A stretch of DNA of 64,000 nt from Alcanivorax sp. S6407. Lineage in GTDB: Bacteria; Pseudomonadota; Gammaproteobacteria; Pseudomonadales; Alcanivoracaceae. The position numbers and the translations under genes are program-made. This document shows, piece by piece, positions 41,536 to 51,100 of this stretch. The notes under the pieces are model-generated. The model saw only the letters and a list, made by a program, of their open reading frames with translations, did not search any database and was not told the DNA's origin. The DNA is taken from NCBI RefSeq assembly GCF_023016115.1, contig NZ_JALKBH010000002.1, positions 434,001-498,000 of the forward strand, written 5' to 3'. Every line of letters begins with the position of its first letter. Positions within the stretch are counted from its first letter, which is position 1.

Positions 41536-42987
41536 CTACAAATACGGTTCCATCATGTGCGCCAGGGCATTGCGCACCCGTCGCCAGGGGGCAATCTGCC
41601 GGAAACCGGCAAGATCCAGGGCGGTCGCTGATGCAATACGGGCATCCACAAAACCGTCCACCGTCTGGCAGAGCCCGTCGCTGTAGCATTCCAGATCAAA
41701 CTCGAAGTTGAGCCGCAGGCTGCGTGCGTCCCAGTTACCCGAGCCCAACATCACCCAGTGCCCGTCCACGGTCATCACCTTGCTGTGATCAAATGGCGCC
41801 GCCGACAGATACAGTTGCGCGCCCTCCTGCACCAGCCAGTGCAGCGCATGCATGCTGGCCCACTGCACCATGCGCAGGTTGTTGCGCCGCGGCACCACGA
41901 TCTGAACTTCCACTCCCTTGAGGATGGCCAGCTGCAAGGTGGCCAGCAAGGTCAGGTCCGGCACGAAATAGGGCGTGACGATGCGGATTCGGCTTTCCGC
42001 ACTGCCAATGGCCGCCAGCAGGGTCAGCCGGCGCTTGTCGAAATCCGCATCTGGCCCGCCACTGATGCCCCTGGCCTGCACATCACCCAGCCGCGCCGGC
42101 CCGCTGTAACTGGTTTCCAGTACCTCGCCGCAGGTAAACACCCAGTCGGCGGCGAAGCTGCGCAGCAACTGCCCCACCACCGGCCCTTCCAGGCGGGCGT
42201 GCAGATCGGTGATCGACGGCGGCGACTGGATATAGCCGGCACGGATATTCATGCCGCCGGTAAAAGCGATACGGCGGTCCACCACCATGAACTTGCGGTG
42301 ATTGCGCAGATTGATATAGGGCATCCGCCAGGGCGCCAGGGAGTACAGAAATCGCTGCACGGCAACCCCGTTGCGTCGCAGTCGCCAGACCACCGAGGGC
42401 AGGGAATACAGGGCCCCGACGCCATCGATCAGCACCCGCACCTTGATGCCCCGCTGCTCAGCCCGCTCCAGTGCCTCACAGAACGGCTTCCCTGCCGCGT
42501 CATTGCCAAAGATATAGGTGGCGAAGTAAATGCTTTCGGTGGCGTTATCAATGGCCGCCAGCATGGCCCGCCAGGCCTCGGGCGCATCCATGGGATCCAC
42601 CCGGTTGCCATCCACCAACGGTAGATGTGTTAGCCGACCCACCAGCCGGCTGAGCTCCTGAAGATGGCCACAGGTGGGCAGCGGTTCCGCAGCTACCCGC
42701 CAACCGTCCTCGCTGTCGATCAGGCCCCCGGTGAGTTGACGGGCACGGCGACGGATCCGGTTCACGCCGAGCATCAGATAGAGCAGCGCCCCCAGCACCG
42801 GCACCAGCCAGACCAGCCCGGTCCAGGCGGCGGCGGCACGGGCATCGCGCTTGTTCTGAGCCACGTGGATGGTTACCGCGATCGCCAGGCTGATGCTGAT
42901 GACAGCAGCAATATGCGGCCAGAACGGCTCAAGCCGATCCAGCCATGCATTCCAGCTCCGATGCCAATCGCTGATCCACACGCCCAT
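41536..42987 (-). CDS. cls: Cardiolipin synthase (phospholipase D family)
   Basis: A 483-residue membrane enzyme that joins two phosphatidyl groups to make cardiolipin. Two N-terminal helices (about 22-42 and 52-73, the PLDc_N region) precede the two HKD catalytic motifs: HRKFMVVD (H230, K232, D237) and HSKVMTVD (H401, K403, D408). I chose the ATG at 42987 (MGVWISDWHRSW); the open frame extends 33 codons upstream without family similarity. The lipid-binding START gene follows on the same strand. Confidence 0.95.
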   Translation of the reverse strand: MGVWISDWHRSWNAWLDRLEPFWPHIAAVISISLAIAVTIHVAQNKRDARAAAAWTGLVWLVPVLGALLYLMLGVNRIRRRARQLTGGLIDSEDGWRVAAEPLPTCGHLQELSRLVGRLTHLPLVDGNRVDPMDAPEAWRAMLAAIDNATESIYFATYIFGNDAAGKPFCEALERAEQRGIKVRVLIDGVGALYSLPSVVWRLRRNGVAVQRFLYSLAPWRMPYINLRNHRKFMVVDRRIAFTGGMNIRAGYIQSPPSITDLHARLEGPVVGQLLRSFAADWVFTCGEVLETSYSGPARLGDVQARGISGGPDADFDKRRLTLLAAIGSAESRIRIVTPYFVPDLTLLATLQLAILKGVEVQIVVPRRNNLRMVQWASMHALHWLVQEGAQLYLSAAPFDHSKVMTVDGHWVMLGSGNWDARSLRLNFEFDLECYSDGLCQTVDGFVDARIASATALDLAGFRQIAPWRRVRNALAHMMEPYL

Positions 42988-43274
42988 TAGATTCCTGTTC
43001 CAGATCCACAACACCGGCCCCTCCCGCGGGCAGGCATTGCCGCCAACATAGCACAGAACCCCGTGGCCACGGGAAACAGAAGCCAATGAATTTTCTACAT
43101 TTTTTGCGGTTGAGGCCCTGTTTCAGTAGAATGCGCGCTCATTTTCGGAAAGCGGCCCCCAGGGGTTTGCCAGCTGAGCCCCCGACAAGGCGGGACACAG
43201 CGCTGAACACAGCAAATATCCGAATCCCCCGCGTCACCCCGTGACGCACGCATATGAGCCTGCGCTCATTTTTC

Positions 43275-43290
43275 AGCGGCTGCCGCCGCT
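43275..43290. other. GC-rich hairpin before the KamA-family gene
   Basis: AGCGGC (43275-43280) and GCCGCT (43285-43290) form a short stem in the 409-base gap 42988-43396. The same gap holds the signal-peptide-like remnant at 43324-43400; otherwise I see no gene or strong promoter. Confidence 0.3.
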
Positions 43291-43323
43291 GGCCATCTGC
43301 AGTACCCAATAAATCTTGCTGGT

Positions 43324-43407
43324 TTGGCAACCAGTGTACCGGTGTTGGCGTTGTCATTAGCGCTGACGTTGCCCGCATCGGCACATGAGGAGGAGCATGA
43401 CCATGCC
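43324..43407 (+). pseudogene. Possible 5' remnant of a secreted His-rich protein
   Basis: Read in this frame the sequence gives ATSVPVLALSLALTLPASA, a good signal peptide with an ASA cleavage site, then HEEEHDHA, and then loses sense because the KamA-family gene begins in another frame. The start of zinc-handling ZrgA/DUF2796 proteins looks similar. No ATG precedes it (first codon would be TTG), so chance is not excluded. Confidence 0.3.
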
Positions 43408-44758
43408 CGAAACCAATACGGTTATTCCGCTGCACCAGAGCGAACAGCCACCATTCGACGAACCGCGCCGATTCAAGGTTTATACCGCGCGCCAGCTCGA
43501 CAAGATCGAGCCACTGTCCCGCCTGGATGATGAGACCCGCTTTGCCATGGAAGTGGTGGCCAGTGTGCTGCCCTTCCGGGTCAACGAATACGTGATCAAC
43601 GAGCTGATCGACTGGAGCAAGGTCCCCAATGATCCCATCTACCAGCTCACCTTCCCGCAGAAAGACATGCTGGCACCGGAACATTTCGACCGGGTAGCGG
43701 CCGCCATGCGCGGTGGCGACAAGGCCGAGATCAAGACGGTGATTGCCGAGGTGCGCGAAGCCCTCAACCCGCACCCTGCCGGGCAGATGGAACACAACAT
43801 GCCGGAAGTGGATGGCGAGAAGATCGACGGCATCCAGCACAAGTACAACGAAACCGTACTGTTCTTCCCCAGCCAGGGGCAGGTTTGCCACAGCTACTGC
43901 ACCTTCTGCTTTCGCTGGGCCCAGTTTATCGGCGACAACGATCTGAAGATTGCTGCAAGGGAAGCCGGCCAGCTGAAAAAGTACATTCAGGCCCACCCGG
44001 AAATCACCGATGTGCTAATCACCGGCGGCGACCCACTGGTGATGAAAACCAAAAACCTGCGCGCCCATATCGAACCACTGCTGGAACTGGAGCAAATCCG
44101 CACCATCCGCATCGGCTCCAAGGCGCTGACGTTCTGGCCCTACCGGTTTGTTTCCGATGACGACGCCCAGGATCTGATGAATCTGTTCGAGGAAGTGCGA
44201 GCCAGCGGCAAACATCTCGCCCTGATGGCCCACTACAACCACTGGCAGGAAATGGAAACCGATATCGCCAAAGAGGCGATCCGCCGGGTCCGTGAAACCG
44301 GTGCCGTGATCCGCGCCCAGGGTCCGCTGCTGGCCCACATCAATGACAATGCCGATGACTGGGCCCGCCTGTGGCAGACCCAGGTAGAGCTGGGCATCGT
44401 GCCTTATTACATGTTTGTGGAACGCGATACCGGCGCTCGCCACTACTTCGAGGTGCCACTGGCCAGGGCCTGGGAGATCTATCGCGACGCCATGAAACAG
44501 GTTTCCGGCATTGCCCGCACCGCCCGCGGACCCAGCATGTCCAGCCACCCGGGCAAAGTAGAGATCCAGGGCGTTACCGAAATCAATGGCGAGAAAGTCT
44601 TTGCGCTGCGCTTTATCCAGGGCCGCAACCACGACTGGGTGCAGCGACCTTTCTTTGCCAAATACAATGAAGAGGCTACCTGGCTCAACCATCTGGAGCC
44701 GGCCTTCGGCGAAGAAAAATTCTTCTTCGAAGACGAACTGGCAGAGATGGAAAGCTGA
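43397..44758 (+). CDS. KamA-family radical SAM protein (lysine 2,3-aminomutase-like)
   Basis: A 453-residue PLP- and SAM-dependent enzyme of the lysine 2,3-aminomutase family. The cluster motif CHSYCTFCFRW is at residues 164-174 (C164, C168, C171); GSKALTFWPYRF and GRNHDWVQRPFFAKYNE follow. It is longer than EpmB (about 340 residues), so it is not the elongation-factor-P lysine mutase; the beta-lysine osmolyte enzymes and glutamate/other amino mutases are alternatives. Start at the ATG with GAGGAGGAG upstream. A terminator follows. Confidence 0.85.
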   Translation: MTMPETNTVIPLHQSEQPPFDEPRRFKVYTARQLDKIEPLSRLDDETRFAMEVVASVLPFRVNEYVINELIDWSKVPNDPIYQLTFPQKDMLAPEHFDRVAAAMRGGDKAEIKTVIAEVREALNPHPAGQMEHNMPEVDGEKIDGIQHKYNETVLFFPSQGQVCHSYCTFCFRWAQFIGDNDLKIAAREAGQLKKYIQAHPEITDVLITGGDPLVMKTKNLRAHIEPLLELEQIRTIRIGSKALTFWPYRFVSDDDAQDLMNLFEEVRASGKHLALMAHYNHWQEMETDIAKEAIRRVRETGAVIRAQGPLLAHINDNADDWARLWQTQVELGIVPYYMFVERDTGARHYFEVPLARAWEIYRDAMKQVSGIARTARGPSMSSHPGKVEIQGVTEINGEKVFALRFIQGRNHDWVQRPFFAKYNEEATWLNHLEPAFGEEKFFFEDELAEMES

Positions 44759-44770
44759 CATGTCAGCATA

Positions 44771-44799
44771 AACAAGCCCCGCATTGCGGGGCTTGTTTG
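44771..44799 (+). terminator. Terminator after the KamA-family gene
   Basis: AACAAGCCCCGC and GCGGGGCTTGTTT arms, 12 bases after the stop. It is followed by GGGCCGCTCCGCGGCCGC, the inverted form of the GC-rich palindrome at 4664-4682. Confidence 0.92.
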
Positions 44800-44855
44800 G
44801 GCCGCTCCGCGGCCGCAACAGGCACAGGACAAAACCTGAGGGAGCCGGACGGTGT

Positions 44856-44872
44856 GCGGGCTTGCCCGCGAA
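44856..44872 (+). repeat. REP-like half element
   Basis: GCGGGCTTGCCCGCGAA equals the core of the Pseudomonas REP. It lies in the 313-base gap between the KamA-family gene and the DUF3332 gene. Confidence 0.6.
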
Positions 44873-45003
44873 ACGATTTTGGCCAGATGCAAGCAAGCTC
44901 TCTCACCAAAATCGAAAGCCGCCGTCGACCTGCACTGCCCCGCCCCATTTTTGAATCTCCCTTCCTGTTGGATGAAGCATTCGATGGAATCACCAATCCT
45001 TTT

Positions 45004-45019
45004 GGGTTATTAATAACCC
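45004..45019. promoter_or_regulatory. 16-bp perfect palindrome upstream of the DUF3332 gene
   Basis: GGGTTATTAATAACCC is a perfect palindrome about 50 bases before the DUF3332 start; an operator is possible. Confidence 0.35.
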
Positions 45020-45071
45020 GTCTTCATTGACAATATTCGCGAAGAAGTTGCCAAAATTTCAGGAGAAAACC

Positions 45072-45515
45072 ATGAAGAAAGCTTTTACCAGCGCAGCCTG
45101 CGCCATGATGCTGACCGGTTGTCTCGGCCAGAACGCCCTGTTCGATACCGTACAGGACTGGAACGCTGATGCGACCAATAACAAGTTCGTTAACCAGGGC
45201 ATCTCTTTTGTCTTCTGGTGGCTGCCTGTTTACGGCCTTACGCTGCTGGGTGATATCGTGATCTTCAACTCCATCGAGTTCTGGACCGGCACCAACCCGC
45301 TGAGCAAGGAAGGCGCCAAGGTGGCTGGCACCACCGAAACCGTCGACGATGGCATGGGTAACCAGGCCGAACTGACCTACAACGCCGATGGCTCCATCTC
45401 TGTTCTGGCCACCAGTGAAGGCGTGCAAGAGCGCTACACCCTGGTCAAGGAAGGTGACAAAGTCATCAAGATCCAGGACGAGCAGCGCGAAGTGCTGGGC
45501 AGCATGCTGCTGTAA
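45072..45515 (+). CDS. DUF3332 lipoprotein
   Basis: A 147-residue lipoprotein (lipobox LTGC, C17) with a hydrophobic hairpin (GISFVFWWLPVYGLTLLGDIVIFNSIEFWTGTNP) and a small beta C-terminal half. The pattern matches DUF3332. AGGAGAAA precedes the ATG. Function unknown; alone between two repeat-bearing gaps. Confidence 0.85.
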   Translation: MKKAFTSAACAMMLTGCLGQNALFDTVQDWNADATNNKFVNQGISFVFWWLPVYGLTLLGDIVIFNSIEFWTGTNPLSKEGAKVAGTTETVDDGMGNQAELTYNADGSISVLATSEGVQERYTLVKEGDKVIKIQDEQREVLGSMLL

Positions 45516-45522
45516 AAAATCC

Positions 45523-45611
45523 AGTTGCGAGTGACGAGTTGCGAGTAACGAAAAGCAAAAACTCTCCTGTCCTCCGGGCTGAAGGTTTTGACTTTCGAAA
45601 CTCGCAACTCG
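45523..45611. repeat. Heptad repeats with complementary right arm
   Basis: Four 7-bp units (AGTTGCG, AGTGACG, AGTTGCG, AGTAACG; 45523-45550) and, 50 bases on, CGAAACTCGCAACTCGAAAC. CGAGTTGCGAGT at 45535-45546 is the exact reverse complement of ACTCGCAACTCG at 45600-45611. It fills the gap between DUF3332 and the MocR gene and can fold as a large hairpin. Confidence 0.7.
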
Positions 45612-45629
45612 AAACCCGCTTCTGATTAT

Positions 45630-47030
45630 TCACAACAATCTCGACAGCGTAACCAACGCCTGCTCCACCCGATTATCCCATTTCACCGCGCAATTCATGC
45701 GCAGACAATTAGTGAACTTTCCTGACGCCGAAAACATGGCGCCGGGGGCAAAGCTGACGCCTGCATCCAACGCCCTTTCCAGCAAACTGGTGGTATCCAC
45801 ATCACCGGGCAATTCCACCCACAATACAAACCCCCCTGCCGGCCGACTGACCCGGGCATCTTCCGGAAAAAGCTGGGTAACCCGCTCTGTCATCCGTGCC
45901 ACACCAAGGGCATGTTGAGCGCACAGCTGACGCAGAAAGTGATCATATCTGCCCTTCTCCAGATAACGGGCAAGCGCGAGCTGTGCCGGTGTATTCACTG
46001 ACACTGTATTGATGAACTGCAGATACTCAGCCCGCTCCTGTTGCGGCACCGGGGGCACCAGCCAACCCACCCGCATTCCTGCTGACAACGTCTTGGATGA
46101 GGAGGAACAATAGTAGACCAGCCCATCACGATCCCAACTTTTCAGCGGCCGGGGGCGCGGCCCGGCAAGCGGTAAATCACCGTAGATGTCATCCTCCACC
46201 AACGGCACCTTGTGCTTACCCAGTAATGACAGCAGCGCCTGCTTTCTGTCATCCGTGAGGCAAACCCCCAACGGATTGGAAAAGTTGCTGACCACCACAC
46301 AGGCCGCCACGTCCCACTTCTCCAGAGCCAGCGTCAATGCATCAAGAGAGATTCCGTGTTCCGGGTCGGTAGGGATCTCCAGAGCCTTCAGTCCCAGCGA
46401 TTCGATGACCTGAAGCAATCCATAGTAGGTTGGTGATTCAATGGCGACAGTGTCTCCCGGAGAGGTCACCAGTTTCAGCGCAATGGAAACCGATTCCTGA
46501 CAGCTATTGGTAATCAGCACCTCATCCGGTGACACATCGCATTGCAGGCTGGCCAGTCGCCGTGCGATCTGGGTACGCAGCTCCGGCGCCCCGGGAGGGA
46601 ATTCGTAACCCACACAACGACGGCGTTCCTCCCTCAACACCGAATGATAAACCCGTTCCATGGCCGCCACCGGCATAAACTCTGGCGCAGGAACGGCAGC
46701 CCCCAGATTCATGACCGCAGGATCTTTTACCGATTGCAGAATTTGCAGCACTCTTTCCTGGCCGGTGATACGCCTCGGCTTGCGGCTGGCCCTGGCCACC
46801 CGTGGCGGCTTGCGCATCAGGGCGGGCTGACGCACGTAGTAACCGGAACGCGGGCGCGCCTCCAGTACTCCTCGCTGCTCCAGCTCGCGACAGGCATTCA
46901 CCGCCGTGGAAACGCTGACATCATGCTGCTCACTGAGCATTCTCACCCCGGGCAAACGACTGCCAACCGGGTAAACCTGATCACGGATCAACCCCTGCAA
47001 ACGATCCGCAAGTGCCTGATACAACGTCAT
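45630..47030 (-). CDS. MocR-type regulator (GntR helix-turn-helix fused to aminotransferase)
   Basis: A 466-residue regulator with an N-terminal GntR winged helix (about 1-70, ALADRLQGLIRDQVYPVGSRLPGVRMLSEQHDVSVSTAVNACRELEQRG) and a C-terminal fold-type I aminotransferase domain whose PLP lysine is in CSSSSKTLSAGMRVGWL. I chose the ATG at 47030. It diverges from a LysE exporter gene over a 154-base gap with a perfect inverted repeat, so it most likely controls the exporter in response to an amino acid. Confidence 0.92.
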   Translation of the reverse strand: MTLYQALADRLQGLIRDQVYPVGSRLPGVRMLSEQHDVSVSTAVNACRELEQRGVLEARPRSGYYVRQPALMRKPPRVARASRKPRRITGQERVLQILQSVKDPAVMNLGAAVPAPEFMPVAAMERVYHSVLREERRRCVGYEFPPGAPELRTQIARRLASLQCDVSPDEVLITNSCQESVSIALKLVTSPGDTVAIESPTYYGLLQVIESLGLKALEIPTDPEHGISLDALTLALEKWDVAACVVVSNFSNPLGVCLTDDRKQALLSLLGKHKVPLVEDDIYGDLPLAGPRPRPLKSWDRDGLVYYCSSSSKTLSAGMRVGWLVPPVPQQERAEYLQFINTVSVNTPAQLALARYLEKGRYDHFLRQLCAQHALGVARMTERVTQLFPEDARVSRPAGGFVLWVELPGDVDTTSLLERALDAGVSFAPGAMFSASGKFTNCLRMNCAVKWDNRVEQALVTLSRLL

Positions 47031-47065
47031 CCCTCTACCCCGCAGTACAGTTTGTGAAAAATATA

Positions 47066-47100
47066 GCAGCACAGATTACTCACAAAAACATCTGTGCTGC
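47066..47100. promoter_or_regulatory. Inverted-repeat operator between MocR and LysE genes
   Basis: GCAGCACAGAT (47066-47076) and ATCTGTGCTGC (47090-47100) are perfect 11-bp arms around a 13-base spacer. An additional ATCTGTATTGC follows at 47119. Placed 36 bases before the MocR start, it is a likely binding site of that regulator. Confidence 0.6.
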
Positions 47101-47184
47101 ATCAATTTAATTTTCTTATATCTGTATTGCTTAACACTGTCCACCTACTCTGACTGTTATCCCTTTCCCCAACGCAGGAAGCAC

Positions 47185-47883
47185 ATGATGAGTACGGAAC
47201 AGCTGCTGGCCCTGATCGGCTTTGTGACCGTGATGACGGCGACCCCGGGCCCCAACAACCTGATGCTGATGGCCTCCGGAGCCAACGCGGGATTCCGCCG
47301 TTCGCTGCCGCATATTTTCGGCATTGCTATCGGCTGTCAGGTGATTCTGGTCTGTGTCGCCCTGGGCCTGGGCCAATTGCTCAACCAGTTTCCGCAAGCC
47401 ATCACCCTGCTCCGGGTGGGTGGAGCCACTTACCTGCTCTACCTGTCCTGGCAACTGGTACGCAGCACAGCCCTTCACAGTGGCACCGCACAGGCACAAC
47501 CCTTTACCTTTCTCCAGGCGGCCCTGTTCCAGTGGGTCAACCCGAAAGCCTGGATGATGATCCTGACGGGAGTGGCCACCTTCACCGATCCTGCAGACTT
47601 CAATGTCAGCGTGGCGATAGTGGCTGGGGCCTTTCTGTTGATAGGCCTGCCACTGATCAGTAGCTGGAGTCTGTTCGGTGCCCTGCTAAAGCAGTGGCTT
47701 AAAGAAGGCAAGCGCCTGAAGCTGTTCAATCGCACCATGGCCCTGTTGCTGGTGGCATCACTGGTACCCACTTTCGGGTTGCAAGCCAACGAAGCCGACC
47801 GCCAGCCGCTTGTCGGGGCGCAATCTGACGAGACGATAACGGTACCAGTGCAACAGGAGCCCTGGTGGTTGAGTGTGATGTAG
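47185..47883 (+). CDS. LysE/RhtB-family amino-acid exporter
   Basis: A 232-residue inner-membrane exporter with about six hydrophobic helices and the start signature FVTVMTATPGPNNLMLMASGANAGFRRSLPHIFGI. Typical members are about 205 residues; this one has a hydrophilic tail of roughly 25 residues (QANEADRQPLVGAQSDETIT...). The gene diverges from a MocR regulator, the usual pairing for such exporters. Substrate unknown. Confidence 0.9.
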   Translation: MMSTEQLLALIGFVTVMTATPGPNNLMLMASGANAGFRRSLPHIFGIAIGCQVILVCVALGLGQLLNQFPQAITLLRVGGATYLLYLSWQLVRSTALHSGTAQAQPFTFLQAALFQWVNPKAWMMILTGVATFTDPADFNVSVAIVAGAFLLIGLPLISSWSLFGALLKQWLKEGKRLKLFNRTMALLLVASLVPTFGLQANEADRQPLVGAQSDETITVPVQQEPWWLSVM

Positions 47884-47894
47884 CGATATTGACA

Positions 47895-47991
47895 GAGTGA
47901 CGAGTCACGAGGAGCGAGTTTCGAAAGCCAAAACCCGGGGCACAAACGCGGGTTAAATCTTCGTTACTCGTCACTAGCAACTCACTTCTGA
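47895..47991. repeat. Heptad repeats with complementary right arm, before recC
   Basis: Five 7-bp units (GAGTGAC, GAGTCAC, GAGGAGC, GAGTTTC, GAAAGCC; 47895-47929) and a right arm TTCGTTACTCGTCACTAGCAACTC. AGTGACGAGT (47896-47905) pairs exactly with ACTCGTCACT (47966-47975). Same family as 45523-45611. Confidence 0.65.
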
Positions 47992-48141
47992 CTTTCCTCA
48001 ATCCGCTACGACAGTTTCTGTCCTGCCCTGCCGGCATACTGACATTTCAAGCGCCGGGACAAGCTTGGGATGTAGCGCACGGAGCCCTTCTCCCTTAGGC
48101 TAGTCTTTTCGCAAAACCCCACATTCGCGCAAGGATGATCC

Positions 48142-51100
48142 ATGCAAAACGGGCTGATGGTGCTGCACAGCAACCGTCTGGAAACGCTCACCGAGGTGGT
48201 GACGGACTGGCTGCAACGCCAGCCTCTGGCGCCGCTGGAAACCGAAACCTTCCTGGTGCAGTCCAATGGCATGGCCCAGTGGCTGAAACTGCAACTGGCC
48301 GATGCACTGGGTATCAGTGCCGGCTTGCGTTTCCAGATGCCGGCCCGGTTTCTGTGGGGCGCCTATCGAACTGTGCTCGGTCAGGACAAGGTGCCGCTCA
48401 CCTCACCGTTCGACAAGTCCCGGCTGCTGTGGCGACTGTATCGTCTGCTGCCGACCCTGCTGGATGATGACCACTTCGGTCCCCTGCGACACTTTCTCGC
48501 CGATGACCAGGACTGTCGCAAGCGCCATCAGCTGGCTGAACGGCTGGCGGATCTCTACGACGCCTACCAGATGTATCGCGCCGATTGGCTGGGAGACTGG
48601 GAAGCGGGCAACGACCAGTTGCGCAAGGCCCATGACCGTAATGCCTTCGATGATTTTCCTGATAGCCAGCGCTGGCAGGCCCACCTGTGGCGAGCCCTGC
48701 TGGCGGATATGGACAACGATCAGCAAGGGCTCAGCCGCAGTGCTATCCATGAGGATTTTGTTGCCGCCCTCAAGCACGCAGACGCTCCCCGGGGGCTGCC
48801 CCGCCGGTTGATCATTTTCGGTATCAGCGCCCTGCCCCAGCAGGCGCTGGAAGCGCTGGCGGCACTCAGCCAGCACTGCCAGATTCTGATGCTGGTGCAG
48901 AATCCTTGTCAGCACTACTGGGCCGATATCGTGGAAGACCGGCATCTGCTCAGGCGCCAGCTGGATGAGCGCAAACGGCATTTGACTCTGCTGCCGGAGA
49001 ACCGCGTGAATCCGCTGCTCGCCGCCTGGGGCAAACAGGGCCGCGACTTTATCGGTCTGCTTTATGATCACGATGATCCGGACAGCTATCGCAGCACCTT
49101 CCACAACCAGATTGATCTGTTCGAAACGCAGGAGCCCGGCTCCCTGCTGCAACAATTGCAGCAGGATATTCTCGATCTGGCGCCCCAGCCCGCAGCGGAC
49201 CAACGCCCACCACTGCAGGCCGATGACTCGCTGCACTTTGCCATCGCGCACAGCGCTCAACGGGAAGTGGAAATCCTTCAGGACGCCCTGCTGAAACGAT
49301 TCGCCAGCGACCCGGCCCTGCAGCCCCGGGATGTGATCGTCATGGTGCCGGACATCGAGGCCTACGCGCCCTATATCGATGCGGTTTTCGGTCGGCTGGA
49401 ACGGGACGATCCCCGTTATCTTCCCTACACCCTCAGCGACCGCAGCGCTGGTGCCGCCTCGCCCATGGCCCAGGCCATGGAGTCCCTGTTGCATCTGCCG
49501 CAATGGCGCTTTACCGCCAGCGACATTCTTGATCTGCTCGATGTCCCCGCGGTGCGACAGCGGTTCGGCATCGAAGAAAGTGATCTGCCGCAACTGGCCA
49601 GCTGGATTGACCAGGCGCGCATCCGCTGGGGCCTCAACAGTGCACAGCGCCACACCCTCGACGTGCCCGGTTTTGAACAGAACAGCTGGGGCTTTGGCCT
49701 CAAGCGCATGCTGGCCGGCTACCTGATGGGCGAAGGCCCGGCCTGGTGTGATATCCAGCCGCTGGACGAAGTGGCCGGGCTTGGCGCCGAACTGGCAGGG
49801 CGCCTGTCGAAACTTTTGGACAGCCTCGAGTGTCACTGGCGAGCCTGCCGCGATGACGCTACACCGGCCGTCTGGCAACAACGTTTCAGCCAGCTTCTGG
49901 ATGATCTGTTCGATGCACAGGAACAGGACGATCAGGGACTGGACGCCAGCCTGCGTGATGCCCTCAACGACTGGCTGGCCGCCTGTGCCGAAGCCGATTT
50001 CGACAAGCCGTTGCCACTCACCGTGGCCCGCCGGCCGCTGCTGGATGCACTCAATTCAGAAAGCCTGTCCCAGCGCTTCATGGCCGGTCGCATCAACTTC
50101 TGCACCCTGATGCCCATGCGGGCCATCCCGTTCCGCCATGTCTGTCTACTGGGCATGAAGGACGGGGATTATCCGCGCCCGCAACAGCCCATGGATTTCG
50201 ACCTGATGCGGCAATGGGGCCAGTATCGCCCCGGCGATCGTTCCCGCCGCGATGACGATCGCTACCTGTTTCTGGAAGCCCTGCTCAGTGCCCGCGACAG
50301 TCTCTATATCAGCTGGACCGGCCGTAACGTACGCGACAACAGTGAACGGCCGCCGTCGGTGCTGGTGGCGCAACTGCGCGATCACATTAACCAGCGCTGG
50401 CAGTCAGAACATGACGCGCCCGTGGATGCCCTGACCCTGTCTCACCCGCTGCAACCCTTCAGCGTCCAGTACTTTGATGCCCGCAATGACGCCCTGACCA
50501 CCTACGCCAACGAATGGCGCGTCCTTCATGATGGTCATGCCCCCCGCGTTGACAACGATCAGCCGCTGGCGCCCCTGACCACCCAGGAGCCAGTCAGTTG
50601 CAGTACCCTGGGCCGATTCCTCAAGCAACCGGTGGTGCATTTTTTCGAGCAACGCCTGAAGGCCAAACTGAAACAGGATCGCCACGTCCTCGACGACAGT
50701 GAGCCGTTCGGCTTCGATGGCCTGCAGCGCTATCAACTACAGGAGCAACTGGCCAGCGAAGCCCTGCGGGCGGGGGCAGAACACGCCCTGCCCACCATGC
50801 AGGCCAGCCTGGACCGACTGGCAGCCAGTGGCGACCTGCCGCTGCCGCCCTTCACGGAAGGCAGCCGCGACAGCTTGCTGGTGCCGCTGGCGGAGCCCCT
50901 GGATGATTACTTCACCCTGCTGGCGCAAGCGGGTGAACCGCAACCCCAGCAGGAAATCCGTCTGCAGGCGGGCCCCCTGCTGCTGGAAGACTGGCTCACG
51001 GATGTGCGCGGTTCCAGCGGCAACCCGCAACGGCTGGTGCTGCATACCGGCAAGCTGGAGAAACGCCATGACAAGCTGACCCGGGACTGGGTGATTCATC

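Noticed and set aside
43087-43323. Riboswitch before the KamA-family gene
   Set aside because: Only a short GC hairpin is visible and no known aptamer pattern.
45523-45611. CRISPR-like array
   Set aside because: Seven-base units without spacers; period far too short for CRISPR and no cas genes.
48403-49881. 492-codon open frame antisense to recC
   Set aside because: Shadow of recC with low-complexity Gln/His/Arg bias and no recognisable motif.
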